Shown in pieces: positions 45,781 to 57,682 of a stretch of 64,000 nucleotides of DNA. The notes below the pieces were generated by a model that worked only from the letters and a program-made list of their open reading frames with translations, made no database searches and was not told where the DNA came from. Made by a program: the position numbers and the translations under genes. Source of the stretch: Acanthosepion esculentum (Eukaryota > Mollusca > Cephalopoda > Sepiida > Sepiidae); the NCBI GenBank assembly GCA_964036315.1, contig OZ038482.1, positions 8,673,020-8,737,019 on the forward strand, given 5' to 3'. Each line of letters begins with the position of its first letter. Position 1 is the stretch's first letter.

Positions 45781-46175
45781 GTTTTAAATGGAAGCTAATA
45801 GATTAAGTTTAATATTTCCAATAAGCAAAATACTTTGCTGTATTTCAAACCGAATTTAAATTGATTGGAATGATTTTATTTTTTTTGTAAATCCTAAAAT
45901 CGGCCATATTGATAAATCTATAAATACAACAAATTCTCTTTATTAAAAAATCATTCAAAAATAAAATATACTTTTTTGAAACTTTATTTGATGAAGGGAT
46001 AAAAATTTCTCAATTTCATAAAAAATAAGTGGGTGGAGGGAAACAGATGTAATAAAAACAAAAAATATATTTTTAAAGATTTTCTTAAAAAGGAATGTTT
46101 AAAAAGTAATTTAATTCATTTTTAAGTATGTCCTGAAAGATTCATTAAAATTTGACAAAGTGATACTGTTTCAGT
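45781..46175 (+). repeat. Unnamed interspersed family, copy C
   Basis: Collinear with copy A at 8.6-9.3 kb. Shared blocks are AAGCTAATAGATTAAGTTTAA, ATTTCCAATAAGCAAAATAC, TCTTTATTAAAAAA-TC, AAAATA-ACTTTTTTGAAACT and TTTATTTGA. The first bases of the family are missing. Confidence 0.75.
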
Positions 46176-47290
46176 TTCAGTCATAAGTGAATATAAAGAT
46201 GACAGTCCTCTTTTGTTTATGGCAGCCCATAGATCTTGGATGATAGTCTGCCAGCTATTTCCCAGACCATAAAATTCTGTCAAAGTAACTTTTAGTAGAG
46301 ACTAGCTCAGTCACACCAATTGAAACAAAAGAAAGCTGTATCATAATTATCAGCTATTGATTAAGACTTCATTGTGCATAAGAAGCTAATAATGTCCAAT
46401 ACAAAATAATTGATTCAGAGGAGATCAAAGGGAGGTAATTTAGTAGATAGTAAGTAATCTCTTAAATGCATTATTTCATTACAGCCTACAAGAATTTACT
46501 GCATGAATGCAGCCTTTTTAAACAAATTTTCACCATTAAAGAGGTTCTAACAAATTACACTACAAATAGTTTGAGGTATGGTTGTTTTCTACCAACAATA
46601 ATAGTTAACTTTGAAATGTGGGACCAGCAAATCTATCATGCTCAATAATAGGATAATGAATGCAGTAACTCATTAAAATGACATAGGGTGACTCATGAAA
46701 ATGTTTATCTGAGAAAAAAGATTTTCTTTCAGAAATCTGATCAAACTGCATACATTTTGTAGAAATAATTTCTTTTTGCTCAGTCTGATTTTCTAACACA
46801 CAGATATCTACATAGGTAATATTGTACTAAGAATTTTCTTTTACCCTCTTTGTCATTGTACTGTGAACAAGACTGTCCTTTAAAGCAATTTAACTTTAAA
46901 GTTTTATGACTTGAGAAAAAATTCATGATGAAAAATATAATAACGGATTTTACTGATTTAAAAAAATAAAATTTTGCAAAATGATAATATTAACACAAAC
47001 AGTCGTTTCAACTTTGACCTATTCATAGTGTTATATTCTGCTGCAAATTTAATCTTTTTCTGATTCAATCTGCATGTCGCCCAAATGTGAGTGCTAAGAA
47101 AGCAAAACCCAAAATAAGAAAGTTATTCTCTGTGCAGAGGCTCCAAGCATCACATCCAGCCCACAAAACAAGTCCTCGCAAAAATTTAAAATACAACACA
47201 AAAAAATGAGGAGTCTGGGAGTCATCACATTTGCTTTAAGAAAGCCCCCACACAGAAGGCAGCTGACAGGCGTGCTTGTCATCATCAGCA
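46176..47290. other. Intergenic, nothing assigned
   Basis: No gene recognised. Small open frames of 60-65 codons are unconvincing. Base composition becomes richer in G and C from about 47090. Confidence 0.5.
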
Positions 47291-47296
47291 ACTCTT

Positions 47297-47990
47297 GTTG
47301 TCACCACTGTGATTTTGGTCAACCAACCCAACATAAACATCTGCTCGAGACCCACCCTCCTCCTCCAAACACCCACACCATGCTCATATACAAACATTCC
47401 ACTTGCATCCTCTGTAACGGCAACCAAATTTGCAACTTCAGTATCACACTCCAGGACTCCCTCAACATTGCCACAATGACCATGGTCAACTGACTCAACA
47501 AATTCATCAACTCCCGACTTTACCAAGACTCACATTCCTTCAAAATTGCCTTCCTTACACATCCACTGTAATGTCAACTAAAGAATTACATATCAACAAT
47601 TTTGTTATCTTTTCACACTACTCACAGGCTAGTTATTGCTATTTTCATTTGTTCTATCTGACTAGAATCAAACAGAGATATTTACACTTGATCAAGCTTC
47701 ACTAATCCAATCCAGACCTCTTGTCACCACTGTGACTTTGATCTACCAACCTGTCAACGTATAAACTCCAAGTTTTACTAACACATTCAAATTTGCCACA
47801 CTTCTCCCACACAGACATTCTACCTTCATCTTCTGTATTAGTATATACAAAAGAATTTTATATTTACAATTTTATCATCTTTTTCTTTGACACACCAGTG
47901 ATATTGTTGTTTTGTTTTTCCCTGCTACCATATGTGTTTATAACAAGGATGAAGAGGAGGATTTCAACAGCCAGTCATCAATTTTGGGCA
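47297..47990. repeat. Degenerate duplicated segment
   Basis: TGTCACCACTGTGATTTTGGT at about 47299 recurs as TGTCACCACTGTGACTTTGAT at about 47722. AAACATTCCACTTGCATCCT recurs as AGACATTCTACCTTCATCTT near 47812. AAAGAATTACATATCAACAA (about 47580) recurs as AAAGAATTTTATATTTACAA (about 47850). The second copy is shorter. Several overlapping open frames of 63-96 codons at 47206-47526 on both strands arise from the GC-richer composition. None looks like a known protein. Confidence 0.55.
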
Positions 47991-47999
47991 TAAAATATG

Positions 48000-50494
48000 G
48001 CAGGGGGGGGGGGTTGATTCTGTCAATAAAATATAATTCTTTGATTTAAAAATAAGTTATCTTGACAGTCAAGATTATCAAATCCCATTCAGCAAACAGA
48101 ATTTCTGATTAAATTCTTCATTCAAATTTACATTGGATAAATATTTGTTTTGTTTTTAATGATAATAAAGATATCACAAAATGGAAACATAAAAAAAAAT
48201 TGGACAAAAGAATATACTTTGAACTTTTTGTAGAATTTTTTTTCTAAAAGAACAACAAAATCAGCCAAAATACATTTCTGGAAACTTTCCAAAATTAAAA
48301 AAATTGATGCTATATTATTTATTTTTTCCTGGAAATGAAATGAAATTATGTATTTTAGAAGTGATTTTATGATGCTTTGAAAGCTGAATGGCGCACAAAA
48401 GATTCAAATGGAAGTCAGCTTGGTCATTTTTCTCACATTAATCATATCATTGATGATTCTTTCACTTGAGATGCAGTCTTTCTTTTTTTCTCTCTCTCTT
48501 TACTGCTGTGGTCATATTCTACTGAAAAATGCAATGGAGGTTTCGTACAAAAAGTCAATTTCCTGAAGGAAATGTTTTTAACCACAGATGTCCTGCAGTG
48601 TTAAAGGAAATAGTTTTCAAGTGTGACATTTGCCCACTGCAAATGTTTAGCACTTGCCAAAGTTTATTGACCTTTTGATTCATTTTGGATTTAGAGAAAA
48701 AAAAAGCTTTAAGTTTGTCTTATTTTGAATAAATGAATTCTGATGAGGTGTATAGCAAAATTAAATGGTGCAAGTTTGGCTGAAATTGAATTTAAAATTA
48801 AAAATTGCTGAATTCCGTTTCTCATTTTCTTTAGAGCACTTTTGGGTTTTTATCAGATAATTTCTTTTGCTTTTATGTAGGTTATACTTTTTATTACTTT
48901 ATGAAAAACTAAAAATGCAACTGAAATGCAAAAATTTGTGTAGTTTTATAATAAAGTGACTTTACTTTATATAAAAAGTGAATGATTGCATTTGGTAAAA
49001 GTTGTGAGGCAAATACATTGAGAATGATCAAATGAAGAGATAAAGTTTTCACTCTTTTGCTATATTCACCATTCTGAACACTATGTTCATCTAAAAAAGC
49101 TGGTACTGTATAGATGGTGAGATTGAAAGAGAGTCCTTTACTAGGAGCTGCTTCTAGGGAATCAAAAGATTGATATGAACAAGTACTGTTCTTAATTAGA
49201 ACAACTAAAGGCAATCAAAATAAATAAAATAAAAAATATTTAGAAGTGAGAGAGAGAGAGTATAATATTCCATCATGATAATGTTAGACCAAATGGTTCT
49301 TTGGTTAGTAAACCAGAATTGTTACATTTTTGGATAGGAAGTTTTCACTCATTTGCCATATTCATCAAATATCGCACCTTCAGATTCTCATTTATTCCAG
49401 TTTTTATGGAATTCTCTTAATAAAAAACAAAAATGTCTATTCTCTGGATGATTGCAAAAGATACTGAAAGTAGTTCTGCTAGTACAGAATGATAGGGTTG
49501 CCTGAAAATAACAAATGATGGAATGAAATAATACGTATATTGTTCAATAAAGTTCACATTGGGAAGAAAATAAATAGAAAAAGTAAAAAGTTGTCTTATT
49601 TTTAGTTAATAAAAACCTTCACTAATAAATGGTCTTTTTCACATGGGGGAATCTAAATGTGTTTAGAGGAAGGCGGGGGAAAAGTGCAAAGTAATTTGTT
49701 TTGATTTACAGTGGATGGGGATTAAGTGGAACACATTCGGACAACAAATTTTGATCTATAAATTCTAATTCATAAAGACTATAAAATATTTACATGAAGA
49801 AAGGGAGTAAAAAAAAATAATTGTTTAAAGAAAGACAATGATTCTTTAGTAGAAAACAAATGTCTAACATGCTTAAACTATGGTGCCAGGAGTAAAAAAA
49901 ATTAATTATCAATTTATACAAAAGAATTAGTTCTTGAATTGATAAACATTTCAGCAATATGTGTATAATTTTCACAAAGAAATCCTCTACCAAAGAATTG
50001 AAGAACTGGTACAAAATATTCCAAAAATTTGCCAATTTTGATTTCTATAAAGTTGGTAACTGTTAATGAATTCTAATAACAATGAGAATTTTTATTATTT
50101 GCAAAAAGAAAAGACTTGTTTGTGGTCACAACTTTGTTGTTAGGGAAAAAAAAACAGAAACAAGGCTATGAAAATCAAGTGAAAACCTCTTAAGTTGACT
50201 TTATTACTGCAACCATTACCATACAAAAATATGAATGGGTACTAAAATTTCTTGATTCCACCCACTTCCCAAAATCTGACCAAACATGAGATTTTTAAAA
50301 AATCCTCTGGCTTGGGCTGAAAATTATTTCATAGTGCACTTAATAAACAAGTTATCATGTATCCTGTTGTTGCTAACATACTTTTCTTGATTGCAAATAT
50401 GAAATCTGTCAAAAAGTTGAAAGATTTCAGAGTTTTTGAACTGTAGGCCACAAAAATGTGGGTTAGCTGTTCATAAGATGTACCCAAATATATT

Positions 50495-50533
<39 letters not shown>

Positions 50534-51925
50534 AAGTTTTTTTTACTTTAAACATATTTTGAGTAATTAGCACAAGTACAATGTATAATACATTTGGTCT
50601 AATGACCAATTTTTACTTATCCACAAAAATGACAAGAATTATATTAAAACATACGTTTTTCTTGGGAAATTTCCTACACCAAAACATTTTGAAGATATAA
50701 ACAAAAATCTTTTAGTTAATCAAAATATCTAATTAATGAACATGAATCATTGTTAATATTTCAAGGTTTTTTCAAATCACAAGAATTGAAACAATGAACA
50801 AAGTCACCAGTAATCTGATTATTAATAAAATATTGATTATCTATTTGTTTTTCATAGTTGATGTGTTTAAAAAATAATATAAACAGGGAAAAAGAAAAAC
50901 ATTGCAATATTTTTTAAAACCTGCTGCTAGATATTCCAATATATAATCAGAAACTTTTACAATTTCCTTCCCCTTCATGATATGGACATTAAAAAAATTC
51001 TGATTTAGTTTCTAAAGTTATTTAACATTAAATTTTATTCAATGAAATTGAATTATTTCATAGAAAAATTACTAAAAATACTACACAAATATTTTCTTAA
51101 TGGAACAGCTGGTAAAATTTACATGACTACTGTGGACATTCGAGTATTACTTAACAAATTAGTCTTACATGAATTTTTGCTAATGCAATGAATTCGATAT
51201 TTATGGAGTGTTTCAATCTAGTGGCCTTGTGTCAAACTAAAATACCTAAAACAGTTTATCAAAAAAAAGAAAGAAAAAGGCACATCTCTGATTATAACAC
51301 AACGTAAGGGAGATAACTCATATATTTAATGCATTATTCTTTTAGCAATGATCAACACCTTAAGCCCAAAACTTGCATTCAAGTGAGACAATATATAAAA
51401 AAAGTTATTTAAAAAGACTTACAAATATATTTGTATGCAATGTCCTCCTCCCATTAAAGACAGACAAACTATTGCTTTAATGTGAAAATAATATATTGTT
51501 AAGAGAATCTATTTTTATGAAAGAAACTTCTCCAAGTTCTGGGTCATTTAGATAAGAGACTTCAAAGAACTTTTTAATGTGGTCAGATGAACTTCCAAGT
51601 GCAGGTCCTTCTTCTGGTTATTTATTAGTTGGTGCCAAAATTAAGCAAAAGCTGAATGGCAAAGTCAGTTGTTGTTGAAACCTGCTTCAGTGCAATCAGC
51701 TTACTACCATTACCTGACATGTAAACTATTCCACAAAAACCCAGCAACTCCCAACTGGAGTTATTTTGAAATGATTCTAACTTTTTACCAGTAAGTCTTT
51801 TATGTTTTTTACCTCTTTAACCACTGACCAAATCACTAAACATGAAATAAAACTTTTTTGTTTACTATGAAGCCTAGTTGGTTTTCCTTTCATTCAATTT
51901 GCTTTCTTCTTTCTTATTTTTGTTG
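48000..51925. other. Long intergenic stretch, minor repeats
   Basis: GTTTTCACTCTTTTGCTATATTC near 49047 and GTTTTCACTCATTTGCCATATTC near 49341 are related. Near 50235-50290 there is a minus-strand relative of the 18.8-kb inverted repeat. A 101-codon minus open frame (48909-49214) overlaps the first of these repeats and is not called a gene. Nothing else recognised. Confidence 0.45.
50499..50531. repeat. 33-bp poly(A) tract
   Basis: An uninterrupted A run, the longest homopolymer in the window. It could mark the 3' end of an old retrotransposed sequence, but no source was recognised to its left. Confidence 0.9.
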
Positions 51926-51930
51926 CACAT

Positions 51931-52605
51931 GTGACAATATATACATATGAATCAGCCCTAAGAAACAGTGGATATCCATACAAACTTGAATACAAAAATG
52001 AAAATAATTCAAGCAAAAACAACAGAAAAAGAAATATAATTTGGTTCACCCCTCACCTCTACAACAATACAATAAAAACAGGGAAAATATTCTTCAAAAG
52101 AACTAACAAACATTTCCCTAAAAACAGCAAATTATCAACAAAAATACAATCAAAATTAGTTACAGCTGCATGGATAACATGAAGAAAATAATAACTAAGC
52201 ACAATAAAAAATACTCAACAAAACCAATAACATACAGCAAAATAACACCATTAAATGTAACTGCAAAAACAAAGAAAAAATTCCCACTTAACAATAAATG
52301 CTTAACCAATAACATAATATACAAAGCCATTATAAATAATAACAGTAACACAGATGAAAGAATTTACAGAATTTTTTTTTAAGAAATATATTATAAACAC
52401 AACATTTCATTTGAAAGAAAAAATACACAAACAATACAACCCTATCAAAATACATATAGAGCCAAAAAGAAAACAATATCCCCACCAAAATCAAATGGAA
52501 AATTATAAAAAGAACTGCCCATACAGTATTAACAGTAAAAATTGCAAATTATGCTTAAATGAAAAATTAGCAATAGTTTTAAAAAACAAAATAAACACTT
52601 AAAAA
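51931..52605 (+). pseudogene. Retroelement C-terminus with GIY-YIG-like region, frameshifted
   Basis: Three overlapping frames give one broken protein. Frame 1 has NIIWFTPHLYNNTIKTGK and KHFPKNSKLSTKI. It then shifts near 52165 to SYSCMDNMKKIITKHNKK, a Cys-rich CNCKNKE piece (again frameshifted), FPLNNKCLTNNIIYKAI and DERIY. A final frame has SINSKNCKLCLNEKLAIV. This order (IIWFNPPFS-like block, SYSC-NM, C-C-CPL, IIYKA-x-YIGLT, C-LC-EK) recurs in animal reverse-transcriptase elements with a GIY-YIG end. The YIGLT core is destroyed here by a short T-rich shift. The family differs from the Penelope-like copies at 30.1 and 54.3 kb. Inactive. Confidence 0.65.
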
Positions 52606-53003
52606 AGAAAACTTAAATAATGGGCAAATGTAGGCATATAAATATTTATTTTGCCATCTAAGCACTAATTAAAAATAAATAAATATAAATAAAATAAACT
52701 TAAAAAAATATAATACAAACTTTAAATAAATAAAAGAAACAAATATAAACTTAATTTATTAATAAACAAATATTAAAGTATGCATGTTGAAATTCATACA
52801 CACAAACGCAAAAAAATGAACAAACCTAACCCACCAGAAGTAATATCTCAATATAAAACACTAAGGCAAAAACAAATAAACTGTTAACCATGAAATAAAA
52901 AACAAAATGAAACATACAATTAACAATAACATATGATATAAGCATACACTTATTTCAATTACATACACAACTAGATATATGTGCAGGGATGCAGCGTGTG
53001 CAT

Positions 53004-53081
53004 GTACATGTATGAGAGTGTGTACTCTATATATATATAGCACACACTCTCATACACGTACATATATCTAATATATATATC

Positions 53082-53120
<39 letters not shown>
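53004..53120. repeat. 20-bp-arm hairpin and (TA)n
   Basis: GTACATGTATGAGAGTGTGT at 53004-53023 faces ACACACTCTCATACACGTAC at 53042-53061 with one mismatch. A TA tract fills the loop, and another lies to the right (53084-53120). Confidence 0.85.
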
Positions 53121-53125
<5 letters not shown>

Positions 53126-53440
53126 ATATTTATAAAATTGATTAACTTCACCATTTATGCACTAGTCTATTACTAACAAAGCACAGACTTAAGCGTACCT
53201 GTATGAATGTCTACCTGCATATACGTGGGATGAGATGTGTACATGTGCATATACACAGGTGAATAATTACAGACATATCTACATAAATTCTAACAATAAT
53301 AAATTTAATTATAAATCTAACCTCCTACAATTAATACTTATGATCTCACCAAACCTAATTAAAAACAAGGTAATAGCCCTGTATGTATATGTGAGCATGT
53401 ATCTGTATAAGTAGTTAGCATTTAATCATTGGCATCATAG

Positions 53441-53449
53441 ATATATATA

Positions 53450-53507
<58 letters not shown>
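53441..53507. repeat. (TA)n(GT)n(TA)n microsatellite
   Basis: Compound tract with a central GT run. Confidence 0.95.
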
Positions 53508-53512
<5 letters not shown>

Positions 53513-53944
53513 TTATTGCCTAAGCATTAATACCAATTATTTACATAAAAACATAAATAAATGAAATACAACTTCCCTAGCAAAAAAAAATTAAAATGCC
53601 CATAAATAAAAATAGGTCACATGTCTAGAGTTGGATCAAAACCAGACTAAGTCTGCTACAGATAAAAAAAACAAAAAACAAAGAAATAGAGCAACCTGAT
53701 CACAACACACATCCGTGCAGATGGACGCACAGACAAGCTCATACACAAAAACAGAGAATACAGAAAAAAATTTACACCAACGTTAAAGGTATATAAAAAG
53801 CAAAATATTGAAAAAAATATAAGCAGTAAATTGCTGATACCCCCTGAAGAGTGAATGGACAGGTCTGCCTGCAAAACTCTGGAGTCGGGATGCTGAAGGT
53901 AACATCAATCAGCTAAGTGACAATCTTTTACTCACATTAACCCT
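53508..53944. other. AT-rich spacer, nothing assigned
   Basis: A less AT-rich piece at about 53830-53900 (ACAGGTCTGCCTGCAAAACT) shows no recognised feature. A 72-codon minus frame (53656-53874) is hydrophobic but has no domain. Confidence 0.4.
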
Positions 53945-53946
53945 AT

Positions 53947-54017
<71 letters not shown>
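53945..54017. repeat. (TA)n microsatellite
   Basis: About 32 TA dinucleotides flanked by CA, just left of the Penelope pseudo-LTR. Confidence 0.95.
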
Positions 54018-54069
54018 AACATATAGTGTATTTAGGCAGTAATTCTTCATTTATGCATGTTTTATTAAA

Positions 54070-54245
54070 AGGTACTACAATTAAGCATTTTATTTAATTT
54101 TTCTTGTGTTCAAACGAGTGTTTTCTTTTTTGGACACAGAGTAATATTGATTTCCTATTTAAGATATTGTCCAGAGTGTGTAGAAACTGTCCAAATGTTC
54201 TATAATTCTTAGGTGCTTTCAGCTATACTTTTAGCCATTATAAAG
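54070..54245 (-). repeat. Penelope-like element, downstream pseudo-LTR
   Basis: Read on the minus strand: AATGGCTAAAAGTATAGCTG, AAAGCACCTAAGAATTATAG, AACATTTGGACAGTTTCTAC, AAGAAAAATTAAATAAAATG and CTTAATTGTAGTACCTT. The same blocks occur at 30543-30690 and, shortened, at 55274-55388. It lies 3' of the coding remnant, as expected. Confidence 0.7.
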
Positions 54246-54308
54246 TATGATTTTATTTTTTTAATTGGGTGTGTGTTTTGTGTATGTTTTTAGTGTTATA
54301 GAGATGTT

Positions 54309-55274
54309 TTATTTCCCCGAACACAGCACATTGTGGCTGTGTTCGTAGTTAATATTATTAAGTGTTGGCTTTTTCTTTTTTATTACTAAGGCTTCCATTA
54401 TTTGTAATCATTTTTTACATGTACATGAGGTTATTATGTTTGTATTTTCTACTAGTATGTTTCGGATGGAGTCTGGTAAGTTTGCGTGTGTGTTTAAATG
54501 GGTTCTAATTGAGCTGTGGTTAGGTAAGTGTAACATAAGGCATCTGGATTGTGTGACCGATGTAATTATTTACGAATTCGGTTTGATCAGGAATACAGTT
54601 CCTTAAGAGGCATTTGAACTCATAGATAATGTTCATTCGTTGTAATTTTGACTTTGCTGGTGTGTTGTTATTTTTGAGGATAAGGTTAGCTGTTTTAAAT
54701 TTTTTGTAGTAGGTAATTAATTTAATTTTTTTTATTTGGGTCAATTGGGGTAGTGTATTTCTTTATAATATTTCTAAGTGAAGATCCATCTTGTTTGTAG
54801 TTAATGTGGATTTGGTTTTTGTAGAAAATATTTATCTAATTTTTGACTGTATGCTCACTATTATTTATTTCGGGGAGAAAGTCTAATTTGTTGGTCTATA
54901 AAATGGTTAGGGAAGCCATTGTTAACTAGTGTCTGTTTTACATTATTGAGTTCTTTAAGGAAGAGTAGTTGAGAGGATGAATTCTGGTGTGCTCTTTTTA
55001 GGAGGTTATTTATCACTGCTATTTTGTATCTGAGTCAGCATTCACTTTTAAAATTAAGGTGGCAAGAGTTTCTGTTAGTGGTTTTTTTATGTAATGATAA
55101 AAGTGTTGTTACTATATTCTACGAGAACATCTAAGAACAGGAGTATATTTTTGTGATTAAGTTTGTAGGTAAAGTTAAAGACAGAGTTTTTTTTCAAATA
55201 TGGTCTTAAGAATATTTATTTCTTTAGTATTGTTTGCTAAAATAAAAATATCATCTATGTAGCGGACATATACA
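54309..55274 (-). pseudogene. Penelope-like retroelement: reverse transcriptase end plus GIY-YIG
   Basis: The minus strand opens with VYVRYIDDIFILANN, carrying the YxDD catalytic motif of reverse transcriptase (Asp-Asp codons at 55250-55255). It continues with TYKLNHKN-LFLDVLV, CHLNFKSE, NNVKQTLVNNGFPNHFIDQQ, PIDPNKKIKLITYYKKFKTA and then NIIYEFKCLLRNCIPDQ and NNYIGHT (GIY-YIG). After a frameshift comes LMLHLPNHSSIRTHL, LPDSIRNILVEN and KKPTLNNINYEHSHN, ending at 54309. Several stops and frameshifts make it inactive. The copy starts abruptly inside the transcriptase, so it is 5' truncated. RT followed by GIY-YIG is the hallmark of Penelope-like elements. Confidence 0.82.
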
Positions 55275-55388
55275 AGTATAGCCGAAAGCACTTGGAATTA
55301 TAGAACATTTGGACAGTTTCTACATACTCTTTGTCCAAACACAAGAAAAATTAAATAAAAAGCTTAATTGTAGTACCTTGTCTGTCAT
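55274..55388 (+). repeat. Inverted upstream pseudo-LTR of the Penelope-like element
   Basis: AAGTATAGCCGAAAGCACTT, GAACATTTGGACAGTTTCTAC, AAGAAAAATTAAATAAAAAG and CTTAATTGTAGTACCTT repeat the 54070-54245 unit in the opposite orientation. An internal deletion of about 50-60 bp falls between TACTCT and TTGTCCAAAC. It abuts the truncated RT sequence directly. Confidence 0.7.
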
Positions 55389-55616
55389 TTTATATATATA
55401 TATATATAGCGAGAGAGATAAGTGAACACTGAGATCAACACCCAGTGACAAGTCACTTTCATGCTTAAGTGCAATGTATCGTCAGGACTGAAAATTCTAT
55501 TTAAAGCATGAAACAGACTGTCGCCATTGGGTGTTGACCTCAATGTCCACTTATATTTACATACACACTAGCTCCATTATTGAGCACTTTAATCCATAAA
55601 CATAGCATACCTAAAG

Positions 55617-55665
<49 letters not shown>

Positions 55666-55697
55666 AAATTGTGAAATATATATATATATATATATCT
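55388..55697. repeat. TA microsatellites around an inverted repeat
   Basis: TA tracts lie at 55388-55408, 55620-55652 (then GTAT repeats) and 55676-55695. Between them, arms at about 55424-55465 and 55505-55553 (GTCAACACC-x-GAC-x-TTCATGCTT type) face each other and are related to the unit at 2988-3148. Confidence 0.75.
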
Positions 55698-56101
55698 CCA
55701 AATGAGAGAAAGAACAGATGGTGTACAATTCCACTGTTCATAGCATTTACTTTTAAAAAAGTGCTCAATACAAAGTAGAGCAATATATTATTATTATATT
55801 TTTATTATAAGAGATTATAATAAAAACATTTTGAAATTGCTACACAAAAGCTTTCATGTTTCAATACTATGATTGTACTTCTTCAGGCAATGGTAACTGG
55901 TGATTAAATGATTTTTAAAGAAATTTAAAAACAAAGTGTTACCTCTTTTCCAAAAGTTAAGGTCAGAATTAAAAATAGACTTGTGGGTATATTGTGATTA
56001 ACCAATTAAATTTTAGATCTATGCTAAATAGAAAAATAAGGTCAGTGGTGGAGGTGGGTGAGTGATTTTTTCATGTCACAATAAACTGGCACATAGACAT
56101 G

Positions 56102-56146
<45 letters not shown>

Positions 56147-57247
56147 TGGAACTGTTTTATTGACTACACACTTCACCTTCCTTAGGTAGGCCTCTTTGGG
56201 TCAGAATGCAAAAAAATCTGTGTGTGATGCCAATATTAAATTGTTAATATCTGTTTGTTAGGCTGGTGTCCTCCAGTTGGAATAAAAGAATAAAATCTGG
56301 AGATTTTTGTTTTAAAGACATTAATTTAGGACGTGGATTGTTGATCTGCTCATATTATTCATAGTTCAACGTAGACAATCTGACTTTGGTTTTGATGTTA
56401 TTTTGATGAAGCTCCAATCCAATTCTTCTTGCTTAGTCAAAAGCTTTTTATAAAAACTCGTCTACATTGTCTTATTTATCAAGCTTTTGTTTCAGATTCT
56501 ATATCTAACACACATATATATGAAATTGTAAAATAATATAGAATTCTTTTATTTATAGGCATATCTAAAGAAAAATATTTTAAAATGTTTGTGTGGGAGG
56601 AATGTTTCTTATACAATTAATTAAAATTCATTTTTATAAGCTGCTGTTTTTCAAAATGGCTACAGGTTATTTGGGTTCATTAAAATATGCATTTCAATTT
56701 AACTGATTGTCAGAGAATGTAGTATGAAAAGTATGAAAGGCTCATTTCAAGCAGAAAACTTTTTAGCTTCTGAGAATATTACGCAGTATTAAAGGTTGAT
56801 TTCCCATTTAAGATATTTTAAAGAAAATGAAAATAAATTTTCATTTACATAAATGTTTCAGAGTTTAACTTTGCAAATTGTTTCAGTTTTTCATAATTTT
56901 CATTATTTCAAATTTCAGATTATTTTTCATTTTGAAAGGAATGTTTTTTTTTGGTTTTACTCAACTATCATACCATTATAAAAAGGTTTCACTTCTTTCA
57001 GCAAGACTATTTTTTAAATTGGAAAAAAGTTATTAAAAATTTGTACAAAATCATTTTATTTAACTTTAAACACAAAATCATTCACAAGTTCTATTAAGAA
57101 ATCAAAATTTTGTAAAAATAATTTAAAATCCTGAATGTGTGCAAAATTTTTGTTGTTGATGGGATGCAGTTTTTAATGAAGAGAGTTTGAAAAATATCTG
57201 AAAATAAATTATAATTAATGAAAAAAGAAAGAAAAGAAAAATCATTG
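55698..57247. other. Intergenic, (TA)n tract
   Basis: TA microsatellite at 56104-56145. The rest is AT-rich with no recognised gene. Confidence 0.5.
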
Positions 57248-57253
57248 TTTATT
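57248..57253 (-). promoter_or_regulatory. Possible polyadenylation signal of the zinc-finger gene
   Basis: AATAAA on the minus strand, about 430 bp after the stop codon at 57683. It would give a 3' UTR containing the long open frame at 57252-57689. Confidence 0.4.
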
Positions 57254-57682
57254 AGGGATGTTTTCTTTGAGAGATACCAAAAGGATTTCTTGATAATCTA
57301 ATGATGAAGGCTTTCAAACTATTTCTCCCCAGCTTATTGCTGAATATTTTCCCTTCCATATTTGAATAAATGAGGAATAATAATTTATACACCAAGTAGA
57401 TTTCTATTTCCATTTCTTTATGAGAATGGAAAGATTTTAAAAACAATATAAAAACAAAAGCAAATGGCTGATGCCAAAAAATAGGACAGGAAAAATATTT
57501 ATTAATATTCATATCAGATTTTGTAAGAGTGTCCAAGTTTTGGTTAAATCTGTAAAATGTTTTGCATTTCTTGATCTGGCATTGAAGACATAAATAACTT
57601 TTAATGATAAATATACACAATGTTTCCATCTGAAAATACAATGTCTCAAAGAGATAGCTTGAAAAGATACAGCTGTAAAAAT

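Noticed and set aside
47206..47526. Several overlapping open frames on both strands
   Set aside because: Five frames over the same bases on both strands indicate composition effects within a duplicated segment, not a gene.
48909..49214. 101-codon minus-strand open frame
   Set aside because: Part of it overlaps a sequence repeated near 49.34 kb, so a repeat is the simpler explanation.
50499..50531. Processed pseudogene tail
   Set aside because: No recognisable cDNA-like sequence or target duplication lies to its left.
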